Assembly: GCA_002422725.1 (NCBI GenBank)
Contig: DITE01000035.1
Coordinates: 1 to 64,000, forward strand
DNA: 64,000 nt
Source: Bacteroidales bacterium UBA6192
GTDB taxonomy: Bacteria; Bacteroidota; Bacteroidia; Bacteroidales; F082
Reading direction: 5' to 3'
Position numbers and translations under genes: made by a program. The notes beneath the pieces were generated by a model. The model ran no database searches, had not been told where the DNA came from, and worked only from the letters and a program-made list of their open reading frames with translations. Within the stretch, counting starts at the first letter, position 1; each line of letters opens with the position of its first letter. Positions 25,313-34,021 of this stretch are shown piece by piece.

Positions 25313-26485
25313 CTATCTCAGGTTTCTGATTGTTCTTACAAAGGGTTCCTTTAGCCTTTCGTAAACCTCATCGGACGAGCCTTTACCGTCAATATCAATA
25401 ACCTGATTATGTACCCTGTAGTAATCCAAAACTGGCTCGGTGCGCTGTTCGTGCTCTTCAAGTCTGGCTACGATGGTGGCTGCCGTGCCATCATAAGGCA
25501 TCCGCGAATTGGTTTGGGCTCGGGCATCGAGCCTTTTAATGAGCTCGAGAAATGGCACTTGCAGGTTGATCACACAGCTGATCGAACGGCCCATTTTGCG
25601 CAATAAGCCATCAAGGATATAGGCCTGTACATGTGTTCGGGGATAGCCCTTGAACACATAACCCCGGCTATTGCCGGCCGTTTCGTGCAACTTTTTCTCA
25701 ATCAGCCTGATCACAGTCTCATCAGGCACATGCAAGCCTTTTTCGAGAAAGGGTTTAATCTGTTCACCTACATTACCTCCTGCCTTCAACTCTTCCTGCA
25801 ACAGCTCACCTGTCGAAATGATGGTAAGGTTAAAATCCTGGGCAAGTCTGGCAGCTTGTGTTGCCCTTCCGGCACCCGGAAACCCGAACAAAATGAGGTT
25901 CACTGGTTTGCTGTTGATGTCTTCGAGCACATGTTGGTTGATCCGGCCAAAAACATCCTCGGTCGTTCCCAGTCCGTTAATTTTGGTCAGCAGGCCCTGA
26001 CTTTCATAGAACCTGAGCAGCGGCAAGGTCTTCTGGTGGTACTCTTCAAGCCTTCGACGTATCACAACTTCGTTGTCATCACTTCGGCCTTGCTCCTTTG
26101 CGCGTTGCAGCAAACGTTTTTCACACACATTATCAGGAACTTCCAATATAAATATCCGGCTTAGGGAGGTGTGCAGGCGGGTGAGTAATCCATCCAGAAT
26201 ATAGGCCTGCACATAGGTGCGGGGAAAACCATCGAACAGAAAGCCATCGCTTCGGTTTTCGGAACGAATGGCATTGCCGATAATCTGAACGATAATTTCG
26301 TCATCGACCAGCCCTCCTGCTTCGATGATTTGTTTTGCCTTCATCCCGAGTTGGCTATTCTGTCGTATCTCGTTGCGAAGCACTTCGCCTGTGGAGATAT
26401 AATGCAGGTTGTAGCGCGACATCAACATTTGGGCCTGGGTACCCTTACCAGCGCCTGGGGGGCCAAACAATATTAAATTGAGCAT
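25313..26485 (-). CDS. adk: Adenylate kinase tandem fusion with a degenerate second domain
   Basis: The 390-residue protein is twice the usual length and holds two adenylate kinase domains. Domain 1 (1-188) is complete: P-loop GPPGAGKGTQ (residues 8-17, K14), STGEVLRNEI, FDGFPRT (85-90) and a short lid with GRSDD (133-137). Domain 2 (about 195-390) starts NLILFGFPGAGRATQ, where the P-loop lysine is arginine (R207). It also reads FKGYPRT in place of FDGFPRT and has lost the lid RSDD (RMPYD). It probably does not catalyse. The first domain converts AMP and ATP to two ADP. The order of elements shows an internal gene duplication. Confidence 0.88.
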   Translation of the reverse strand: MLNLILFGPPGAGKGTQAQMLMSRYNLHYISTGEVLRNEIRQNSQLGMKAKQIIEAGGLVDDEIIVQIIGNAIRSENRSDGFLFDGFPRTYVQAYILDGLLTRLHTSLSRIFILEVPDNVCEKRLLQRAKEQGRSDDNEVVIRRRLEEYHQKTLPLLRFYESQGLLTKINGLGTTEDVFGRINQHVLEDINSKPVNLILFGFPGAGRATQAARLAQDFNLTIISTGELLQEELKAGGNVGEQIKPFLEKGLHVPDETVIRLIEKKLHETAGNSRGYVFKGYPRTHVQAYILDGLLRKMGRSISCVINLQVPFLELIKRLDARAQTNSRMPYDGTAATIVARLEEHEQRTEPVLDYYRVHNQVIDIDGKGSSDEVYERLKEPFVRTIRNLR

Positions 26486-26520
26486 ATCCGGAGGTTTTCA
26501 GCAAATATAGTCAGTATTGA

Positions 26521-27573
26521 TCATTTTTCACCAAATAACGGCCTGAACTTTTGCCAGGTAAAAACCAGCAAACTGCTGGACAAAACAACAATACCAAACC
26601 AAAACATCAGCCCTGTCCATTGCTGCGACTGGAACAGCGCTGTGGCGATGTTGCCAATGATCAGCCATTGAAACACATAAAATGCTGTTACATTTTTCCC
26701 AACCCATTGCAGATAACGAAAAGGATGGCTGCTCATCAGTTTTTCAGGAAGGCTACTCACCGCCATCAGCATCAGAAGAAGAAATAGCAGCGTCCACATC
26801 ATAAACCAGCCCTGATGATGATAATAGACCGAAAGATTTGAAGCAACATTAAACCCGTAATTAAAGAAAATCAAAAGCAAAGCCAGCATCAGACCCGCAA
26901 GCAACAAACGCCACCTCGGATGGATAGTTGTCAGGCTAAACCGGTTTGCAATCAGATAAAACAGATAACCGGCCACAGGATAAGCTGCCCAGGGGAAAAG
27001 AGAAAAGTAGGCCCAGTGGTAAAATCCCCAAAAAAAGGCCTGAACATACTTTAGCCAGGCTATATCGCCAGCATAAACCGGAAGGAATATGTTGAGAAAT
27101 CCAAAAATGAGCATCAATAGAAACCACAAATACCATTTGTCTTTGAATAATCGTTTTGCCAGCGTGAGAATTATTACCGAGAACCCGGCTAAAAACAAGA
27201 TGTCCACACCAAACACATAAGTCCAGGGATTCAAGTCAAAATCACCACTGATTATTCTGATAAGCAGGTGCGCATTAAGTCCAAGATTCAATAAAAGACC
27301 CCATACCAGAAGTTTTACTCCCAAAGCCATTTTCTGCCATGATGATTGCTGCGATCGGGCAACAAAATAACCCATAATGGCCATAAACACCGGCGCTGCT
27401 GGTGGCCCTCCCAGAAACAATGAAATCTTTCCCAATGCACTTTGTTGAATGTCAACTGTTGCAAACAACTCCATTAAATGCACCTGAATCATCAGTATGA
27501 CAGCAATTCCTTTCATTAAATCAGGTGCTGATTCGCGCCGGATGGCTACCTTAAACTTGTCGACACCGTTCAT
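26521..27573 (-). CDS. Polytopic membrane protein, HGSNAT/DUF1624-like acyltransferase
   Basis: From ATG 27573 the protein has about 350 residues. Earlier ATGs exist at 27609 and 27660; a TAnnTTTG element at 27622-27629 (TAAGTTTG, minus strand) argues against the outermost. The start RRESAPDLMKGIAVILMIQVHLMELF has the 'R..xDlxkGi.i..M...H' pattern of the heparan-alpha-glucosaminide N-acetyltransferase-like and acyltransferase-3 families. About ten membrane helices follow, with FLGGPPAAPVFMAIMGYF. It could acylate a surface or membrane glycan. No partner gene is adjacent. Confidence 0.55.
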   Translation of the reverse strand: MNGVDKFKVAIRRESAPDLMKGIAVILMIQVHLMELFATVDIQQSALGKISLFLGGPPAAPVFMAIMGYFVARSQQSSWQKMALGVKLLVWGLLLNLGLNAHLLIRIISGDFDLNPWTYVFGVDILFLAGFSVIILTLAKRLFKDKWYLWFLLMLIFGFLNIFLPVYAGDIAWLKYVQAFFWGFYHWAYFSLFPWAAYPVAGYLFYLIANRFSLTTIHPRWRLLLAGLMLALLLIFFNYGFNVASNLSVYYHHQGWFMMWTLLFLLLMLMAVSSLPEKLMSSHPFRYLQWVGKNVTAFYVFQWLIIGNIATALFQSQQWTGLMFWFGIVVLSSSLLVFTWQKFRPLFGEK

Positions 27574-27747
27574 ATCACTGGCATTTTTGGATTCAACAAT
27601 GAAAATCATCTCAACCTTATGCAAACTTAATCCATCTTCATTACACATCCCGCATTTCATTCAATCTTATACAAAATCTAAAGAATTTTGTACAAGATGT
27701 GAGTGCATGACAACTTAATATTGCAGCCTAAATAATTTCAGCATACT

Positions 27748-28548
27748 ATGAAAAACCCACGTCTATTATTCTTACTGTTTGCATTGATGCAAACCCCCGT
27801 ATTTGTTTTCAGTCAGATTCAGCTGGAACATACATACAGCCATTCAGGAACCTTCACAAAACTGAGCAACTCCGGATTCAAATTTTTTGTGATGGATGTA
27901 GGCCAGAATCAATGCAGAATCTACAATACCGATCATACACTTTGGAAAACAATTAACCTGAGTGTTCCAGGTAATCAGTATCTATATGACATCCAATACA
28001 TTTCAGAAAACCTGTTCACCCTCGATAATTCATTGTGTCTTGTTTACACCTATTATGCTTACGACGAAACCAATTTGTATTATACCTACACAACCCGTGT
28101 GATCAAAGAAAACGGAACATTGTTGCTCGAAATACCCGGCTGTCAGTATTACTATGTAACCGATATTGAACAAACCGGTTCTGAATTTGTCACCTATAGC
28201 TATGATTACAGCATCTTTCCCTACACCATTGAAACAGCAGTTTACCGGCTTCCAGGTGAGTTGGTGACTTCAATACAACCAGATCAACCAACAAATGCCC
28301 AGTTCATGAGTATGGCTCCAAATCCGGCAACTGATTTTATTACCATATCGTTGGATCAAACCGGCAAACTACCATTCGACAAAGTGATTCTATCAGATAT
28401 TCAAGGAAATGCTGTGCGAACAATATGGATCAAAGACAAGCGGGAACAATTGAATATTCCGCTAAACGGACTTTCGCGGGGAGTGTATATCTGTTCTTTA
28501 TTTACGGATAACGTCATGGTGAATTCGCAAAAAATTGTTGTCCAATAG
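27748..28548 (+). CDS. Secreted protein of unknown function with T9SS sorting domain
   Basis: This 266-residue protein has a signal peptide ending FSQ (about residue 23) and a middle region of short beta-strands rich in tyrosine (YSHSGTFTKL, CLVYTYYAYDETNLYY). A T9SS type A sorting domain covers the last ~80 residues (MSMAPNPATDFITISLDQT to VNSQKIVVQ). The middle part has no family I recognise; it looks like a small beta-propeller or beta-sandwich. It would be exported across the outer membrane. It is the last gene before the repeat-flanked accessory island. Confidence 0.65.
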   Translation: MKNPRLLFLLFALMQTPVFVFSQIQLEHTYSHSGTFTKLSNSGFKFFVMDVGQNQCRIYNTDHTLWKTINLSVPGNQYLYDIQYISENLFTLDNSLCLVYTYYAYDETNLYYTYTTRVIKENGTLLLEIPGCQYYYVTDIEQTGSEFVTYSYDYSIFPYTIETAVYRLPGELVTSIQPDQPTNAQFMSMAPNPATDFITISLDQTGKLPFDKVILSDIQGNAVRTIWIKDKREQLNIPLNGLSRGVYICSLFTDNVMVNSQKIVVQ

Positions 28549-28650
28549 TCATCCTCAGTGAGTGCTGTGGCCGAAGGCATCTGCTTTGTTCAGTTTGAAG
28601 CCAATGGAAAACCCTGACAGGGATAACTGCTGTTAAGTTTCTCCTATTGC

Positions 28651-29106
28651 ACGAACTTTTCTCAGCGTAGGTAATCTTTCGCCTGGCCGATATGTTTTTT
28701 ACCCACATACGACCCCTTTGTGGATGATGGAATTGATTGTAAGGATTTTCTGACCTTTCTGGGGTCAACAGGCGCGTTTCGATGGAAATCCCAAACGTCC
28801 GCCCCGACTCCGGAGGAGTCGCATGTGTATAGAAAAAGCAAATAAAACAATCACGACCCCGGCGGGGTCGCATGTTTCGGAGATCAGTTTGTTCTCCGCT
28901 GCCGCGCGTGTCCCCAGGCGTGGTAACGAAGAAATATAAGAAAAATAACCCCTGCTGCCGCCCGAACTCTTTCACCGATGGTAATCTTTCGTGCGGCAAA
29001 TAGTTAAAAAGTTTTACTCTTGTTATAAGAGCCGCAACCGCAATGAACATGATATTGATTGAGTTGAAAGCTACTCATGCCACGCGATGGGAATCGCGCG
29101 GCAGCG
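28651..29106. repeat. Intergenic repeat, left copy, flanking the RHS island
   Basis: This ~456-base element is similar over its length to 47461-47932, in the same orientation, on the other side of the RHS island. It holds palindromes CGACTCCGGAGGAGTCG (28805-28821) and CGACCCCGGCGGGGTCG (28854-28870), each followed by CATGT. The phrase CAGGCGCGTTTCGATGGAAA and an end containing CGCGATGGGAATCGCG are shared by both copies. Inside, a ~40-base motif with GGTAATCTTTCG occurs at both ends (about 28645-28685 and 28960-29000). Stems are kept while loop bases differ between copies. No convincing protein is encoded. Confidence 0.8.
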
Positions 29107-29696
29107 TGAAATATAAAGGGGAACAATTTGTTCGGGCGTTTTCGTGAACCTCAACGAAACCAGAATGTTAAGACTTAATCTATAACTGTTTATAAACTTA
29201 ACGATAAGCTATTTTGTGCCCAATTTCCACTCCCAAAAAACCATTATTGACTGACCGTATTTTATTAACGTCTATTTATAGTCAAAACTGGTAGAAGTAT
29301 GCTTTTTTTACGAAATCGAAGTAGCCTAGGATGTCTTGAAAAAGCTACTATTCAAGCCCTAAAATTTTCAGCCCTAAAATTTTTTTTTGCTTCAGTTAAG
29401 TTAGAAATTATTGATTTGTAAAATATTCTAAATAAAAAACTTATAAGCTTGTTTATATTTAGTCTTAATTTAATTAAACAATAATAAAGGTAAGAATAAT
29501 GTGTGATTTTGTGTGGTTTTGCAATTAATGGTAGGGAGAGTCGGTTTTTTTTGATTCTTGAGTAGTCGAGAGAGGGGGTGGTTAAAACAAACTTTTAGTC
29601 AAAGTGTGCATGGTTAAGCGGGTTCAATAAACCGACAAATGAATAAGAACCGAAACATTTTACACATATTTAAAAACCTTTAAAAACCCTTATCAC
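29107..29696. other. AT-rich spacer before the island genes
   Basis: About 590 bases of very AT-rich sequence lie between the left repeat and the first island gene. I see no gene, no strong hairpin and no clear promoter match. The low GC stands out against the repeat and the older genes to the left, which fits acquired DNA. Confidence 0.5.
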
Positions 29697-30764
29697 ATGA
29701 GAAACTACAGATTGTTTTTAGCTCTTTTAGCAGCAGCTATGCTTACTGGGGGCATTATGATTATTCATTCCTGCAGCAAGGAAGAAAACCGAACAGAACC
29801 TAACCGGCAATTAACCGACTTTGACATGAAAGTTGGAAACAGCATTAAAGGTTTTATTTCAAAAGTGGATTACCAATTAAGTAACCCAACATTAAAAAGC
29901 CTCGAAACCATTGACAAGGATTCTGCTTTATGGTACCTTGAGTCAACATTCAACTATTGCTATGGTTTCCCCAATGAGTTTTATGACATGTTTGAGATTG
30001 ACACCTTAGGAATGACCCTTGATTTGACTGTTGACGGAAGGGTAAACATGACCGACCTGGCCAATAAGTACAGCCAGATGATACAGGAAGTCAGTATTTT
30101 GTACAATAGTTCAGGATTTGCCCAGAGAGGGTTATCGCTAGTTAACCTGCACGATGTACAATTTACGGATAACTACATCAACTTCTTCATCCATATTATT
30201 ATTGGGCGCAAAGGTACTATACCTCCCGGCCTAGTCATCGAAGGCCCTTTTGGGGATGAAGATAATTGGTGGTATGGGGAAACCAAAGGGAAATGTGATG
30301 AAACAGTTTTAATTTCTGATGCTTCCAAACAACTCATGATAGCCATGAACGCCACCCTACCTGACCAGGAAGGAAATTTCTTTGTGATCGACCCTGAACC
30401 GATTGAAAGGACAGGTGGAAAACCTAACGTAAGAAGAGAAACAGACCCCAATCCGCCGGACAACCTTTATGATTATTACCTGTTCTTTGGCACGGAGGAA
30501 ATAGGGACGGTTGAATTATGTCTGAACCGGAATGCCATGAACACCTATTATAATTTCCTTCGTTATCTGCTACTTACTAAGATACGAAACGAAGAGCTTG
30601 GCCCGATGTACAGCCTGATTAATGTTGAAAATATAGTGGGGAGATGGGATTTAGTTGATCCATCTGATCCAAATTTACGCAAGTACTTTCACGAAGGTAT
30701 GTTCAATTATGGTATTAAGGTCCACTATATGCCAGAGTCTGGTTATCCGCTTGCATTGGATTGA
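29697..30764 (+). CDS. Predicted lipoprotein of unknown function
   Basis: The 355-residue protein has an N-terminal hydrophobic segment (FLALLAAAMLTGGIMIIHSC) with a lipobox-like IHSC, so it is probably lipid-anchored. The body has no recognised domain. Visible are charged N-terminal repeats (SKEENRTEPNRQLTDF) and several aromatic- and aspartate-rich stretches (IDPEPIERTGGKPNVRRETDP). It is the first gene of a rightward series of five that ends in the giant RHS protein, with a gap of 52 bases to the next gene. A role in the RHS system is only an inference from this position. Confidence 0.5.
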   Translation: MRNYRLFLALLAAAMLTGGIMIIHSCSKEENRTEPNRQLTDFDMKVGNSIKGFISKVDYQLSNPTLKSLETIDKDSALWYLESTFNYCYGFPNEFYDMFEIDTLGMTLDLTVDGRVNMTDLANKYSQMIQEVSILYNSSGFAQRGLSLVNLHDVQFTDNYINFFIHIIIGRKGTIPPGLVIEGPFGDEDNWWYGETKGKCDETVLISDASKQLMIAMNATLPDQEGNFFVIDPEPIERTGGKPNVRRETDPNPPDNLYDYYLFFGTEEIGTVELCLNRNAMNTYYNFLRYLLLTKIRNEELGPMYSLINVENIVGRWDLVDPSDPNLRKYFHEGMFNYGIKVHYMPESGYPLALD

Positions 30765-30816
30765 CCCCTATTATCTGAGCTTATTCATGAAACAATAATC
30801 GCTTTAATTCATTTAT

Positions 30817-32274
30817 ATGAAACAGGCACTTTTAATGATACTAACCTTGCAGTTTGGATTTGCCTCCAATGCACAGAATACTTTTGAGATGACATTTGGT
30901 GATTCCGGTGTTTATGAGAGTGTTTCGAAAACAATTGACCATGAAGGGCATTATTATTCTTTGGGCGTTAAAATATTTCCAGACAACCACAAAAATATGG
31001 TGATTTACAAGCTGGATTACTCAGGTGCTATCGTAAACACAGTCGAATTCCCGAAGTCTGATACCGCCTATTCAATGGCATTTTTCCTGCCTAAACCCAA
31101 TGGCAACCTTCTTTGTTTTGGCACAATTAAGCATGTTGATAACCCACTTAGGGCACGTCATACTTATGTTTGCGAGATCAGCCCCGACCTTGAACTTGTT
31201 TGGGAAAAGATGGACAGCATTGTTGAAAATCACCCCCATGCAAGTCATTATTTGAAGACTTATATCCTAACAAATAACAATGAGGTTATTATCCAGGGGG
31301 TGGTTGACACCGTTCAATACGGGCACAACAATTTCATTTTCCTTGCCAAATACGACCTTGAGGGAAACAGACTTGGTTATAAGTCATTTATCAATTATTA
31401 CGATGATGCCTTGGGCAGCATGATGCTGAATGCTGACAGCACCGGTTTCTATCTTTTTAGCCAATTAACGGTTAAACCAGCCTACCGCACCTGGATCGAA
31501 TTTGACTTTGCATTTAACTATATAGGCAGTGGTATTCTTGAGTCTGGTTACAGCTCATTTTGGGGGCCCATTACGGTCAGTAGGCTCAGTACTGGAAATT
31601 TTGTAATTGCGAGTAGGTTCTTTGATAATAGCAATAATACTAAAGGCTTGGAGATGACCTTACATAGTCCAGACAAGCAATTGCTTAAGTCAATGGTTGT
31701 ATTTCACGACAAAACCATCCGAATTCCTGAAAAAAGGGGCATGGGATTTATAAATGAAGCCTTCATCTGGGTTGCTACCTTTGAAGATATACCCCCAGGG
31801 TTTTCTGGGATTGAAAATATCAGGTTTTTTGTGTTTGACAATGAGATCAACCTCAAAGGCACAATGACCCATAAAGGGGATACCCGATACTGGCTTTCGG
31901 ATTTATTGGCAACCAACGATACCGCATGCATTGTTAGTGGCTTTGTTGCAGAGGATATCGGCACAAATATAACTGATAATTTCATCAAGAAAGTGAGACT
32001 TGAAGATGTGGTTACAGGCATCAGCAAGCAACAACGGATAAGCAGTGCCGGCCTTGAAATGTGGCCTGTTCCGGCAGGAGAAACATTGAATGTGAAAAGC
32101 ATTATTGATTCCGAACTGCTTATTATGGATGCAACAGGCCATAAGCTCAGTATATACACAATCAGAAAGGGCTACAACCTCATATCGTTAACAGGATTAG
32201 CCCCGGGAATATATTTAGTCGCCATCAGGCAAAATGAAATCATCCTTGAAACACATAAAATCATCAAACAATGA
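30817..32274 (+). CDS. Secreted T9SS cargo protein, beta-propeller-like
   Basis: The 485-residue protein has a signal peptide (MKQALLMILTLQFGFASNAQ) and a large middle region of repeating beta-strands (YKLDYSGAIVNTVEFPKS, ICEISPDLELVWEKM-like patterns, YDLEGNRLGYKSF) that looks like a propeller. The end (GLEMWPVPAGETLNVKS to ILETHKIIKQ) is a T9SS sorting domain. Its stop overlaps the start of the fibre-like gene in an ATGA, so the two are coupled. Similar proteins with 'WxxxD..G....' strands are common in surface-exported Bacteroidota proteins. The ligand is unknown. Confidence 0.65.
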   Translation: MKQALLMILTLQFGFASNAQNTFEMTFGDSGVYESVSKTIDHEGHYYSLGVKIFPDNHKNMVIYKLDYSGAIVNTVEFPKSDTAYSMAFFLPKPNGNLLCFGTIKHVDNPLRARHTYVCEISPDLELVWEKMDSIVENHPHASHYLKTYILTNNNEVIIQGVVDTVQYGHNNFIFLAKYDLEGNRLGYKSFINYYDDALGSMMLNADSTGFYLFSQLTVKPAYRTWIEFDFAFNYIGSGILESGYSSFWGPITVSRLSTGNFVIASRFFDNSNNTKGLEMTLHSPDKQLLKSMVVFHDKTIRIPEKRGMGFINEAFIWVATFEDIPPGFSGIENIRFFVFDNEINLKGTMTHKGDTRYWLSDLLATNDTACIVSGFVAEDIGTNITDNFIKKVRLEDVVTGISKQQRISSAGLEMWPVPAGETLNVKSIIDSELLIMDATGHKLSIYTIRKGYNLISLTGLAPGIYLVAIRQNEIILETHKIIKQ

Positions 32275-33464
32275 AACGTAAAAATTATAAAGGCTTTGGT
32301 TCTTTAAAAATTTCTGTAATCATATTTCTGTCAGTATTTCTTCTCCTTTCAATAAAGTTACAGAGTCAACAATGCGTTGATTGCAACAGTAGCAACACCA
32401 CCAACGGTAGCTACTCAAGTGCAATTGGAACCAACAATCATGCTGATGGGGATTTTTCGTTCGTGGCAGGTGAAAACTCCAGAGCCGATGGCAGATCATC
32501 TTTCTCTTTTGGCCAAAGTTCAAAAGTATATGATAATTATGCATTGGGAATAGGCAGGTACCTTGATGTCTATGGTTCAAGTTCCTTAGCCATTGGCAGG
32601 TTTTTGAGAACACTAACCCCTGATGCTATGGTTATTGGATATGGATATAGCGAAACGCAAACACTAGATAATAATATTAACAGGTCATTAATGATAGGCT
32701 TAGAGTCAACCAAACCAACCTTTTTCGTTGGTCCATCCAGTGGTGTCAACAATACCGGCCGCATCGGCATCGGCAATGTAACCTCTCCCCAGGCCAAGCT
32801 GCACATCCGGGCCGATGCCACTGAGCCGGCTACCCTTCGCCTTGAAGCCACCGGCACCTCTGGTGACAACATCTACTCGCGCATGCTGTTTACACCCAAC
32901 CACAGCATACAGGCAGCCGACAACCAAAACTTCACCTTCAGCACCCAAAGCACCAAACATTTTGTGTTTCAGAATGGGAATGTGGGGATAGGGGTGACAA
33001 ACCCCGCCAAACCCCTCGATGTTCAGGGCGATGTGCGTGCCAGCGGCAACTTCTTCATTGGCGACAACCCACTCAGGTCGAGCCAATGGGAAAACTCAGA
33101 TGCCGACATATACTACAATAATGGGAATGTGGGGATTGGAACCAACATCACTAATGGGTATAAACTGGCTGTGGCAGGTAAAATTATCGCACAGGAAATG
33201 CGCATCGTACACACAGTGCCCGAATCGGACTATGTGTTCAAACCCGACTATCAACTTATGCCACTCAAAGAACTGCAAACCTTTATCAAGGCAAACAACC
33301 ACCTTCCCGAAGTGCCTTCAGCAGCCGAATTCAAGGAAAACGGCTACAGCATTGGCACTATGGACGATCTGTTGCTGCGAAAAATTGAAGAGCTGACACT
33401 CTACATCCTGCAACAGCAACAAGAAATAGAAAGGCTGAAACAAATCGTTGAACGCGAGCACTAA
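32271..33464 (+). CDS. YadA-head / tail-fibre-like surface protein
   Basis: The 397-residue protein has an N-terminal membrane or signal segment (residues 14-30). A run of short repeats follows: SYSSAIGTNNHADGDFSFVAG and SFGQSSKVYDNYALGIG, of the YadA/hemagglutinin head 'SxAxG' kind that forms trimeric left-handed beta-rolls. After this come NTGRIGIGNVTSPQAKLHI and GNVGIGTNITNGYKLAVAG, like phage tail fibres. A coiled coil ends it (LPEVPSAAEF, MDDLLLRKIEEL, LQQQQEIERLKQ). No membrane anchor barrel is present, so it is not a classic autotransporter. A trimeric surface fibre near an RHS protein is suggestive. Confidence 0.65.
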   Translation: MKRKNYKGFGSLKISVIIFLSVFLLLSIKLQSQQCVDCNSSNTTNGSYSSAIGTNNHADGDFSFVAGENSRADGRSSFSFGQSSKVYDNYALGIGRYLDVYGSSSLAIGRFLRTLTPDAMVIGYGYSETQTLDNNINRSLMIGLESTKPTFFVGPSSGVNNTGRIGIGNVTSPQAKLHIRADATEPATLRLEATGTSGDNIYSRMLFTPNHSIQAADNQNFTFSTQSTKHFVFQNGNVGIGVTNPAKPLDVQGDVRASGNFFIGDNPLRSSQWENSDADIYYNNGNVGIGTNITNGYKLAVAGKIIAQEMRIVHTVPESDYVFKPDYQLMPLKELQTFIKANNHLPEVPSAAEFKENGYSIGTMDDLLLRKIEELTLYILQQQQEIERLKQIVEREH

Positions 33465-33510
33465 AGCTCAGCCACAATCAGGCTCAGTAACAATATTTAA
33501 ACTGTTCATT

Positions 33511-33960
33511 ATGAAAACAATGATCATACTCCTGTTAACAATTCTGGCCACTATTCCTCAGCTGTTAAGTGCGCAAACTATGGAAAAAATCAGATTTGAA
33601 TATGATGCGTCAGGCAACAGGGAAGCAAGGCTTAGTGCCAAAATGCTTAAAGAAAGCGACACAGCCTTTAACAACCCTGTTTTCCCCCCTTATGAAAACA
33701 CTTTGCTGACCGAAAACACTTTCGAAATCAATCTGCACCCTGTGCCGGCCAAAAATCATTTGTGGGTAAGTTTTACCGGGCAGGTGCCACAGGGTTTTGA
33801 ATACCTATTGTTCGACCAGTTGGGAAAGCCAGTGATCGAAGGGCTGGGCGAAGGTGCAAACCACATGATTGACCTGACAGTGCTGCAAGCAGGCGTGTAT
33901 TACTTGCAGATTAAAACAGTGAACATGGCAATATTCCGTTACAAAATAGTGAAACACTAG
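33511..33960 (+). CDS. Small secreted protein with an RHS-like motif and T9SS sorting domain
   Basis: Starting at ATG 33511 gives 149 residues with a signal peptide (MKTMIILLLTILATIPQLLSAQ). An earlier frame start would add an unrelated lead-in. The mature N-terminus MEKIRFEYDASGNREARL carries the 'YDASGNR' signature seen in RHS/YD repeats. The rest (FEINLHPVPAKNHLWVSF to IFRYKIVKH) is a T9SS sorting domain. It lies directly before the RHS giant (61-base gap). It may be a remnant of an RHS protein or a separate exported partner. Confidence 0.65.
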   Translation: MKTMIILLLTILATIPQLLSAQTMEKIRFEYDASGNREARLSAKMLKESDTAFNNPVFPPYENTLLTENTFEINLHPVPAKNHLWVSFTGQVPQGFEYLLFDQLGKPVIEGLGEGANHMIDLTVLQAGVYYLQIKTVNMAIFRYKIVKH

Positions 33961-34021
33961 AGCAAGTCAGCGACAAGGACTAACAGGACTGAGGGCGTAT
34001 TTACCAAAAACCATTAAAGCA

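Noticed and set aside
28805..28870. CRISPR array or tRNA-like elements in the palindromic repeats
   Set aside because: Only two unlike palindromes per copy, no regular spacers, and no tRNA T-loop or anticodon arm is visible.
28514..29050. A 178-codon reading frame on the minus strand across the left flanking repeat
   Set aside because: It overlaps the palindromic repeat, has an arginine- and histidine-rich composition without family motifs, and the matching frame in the right copy is broken.
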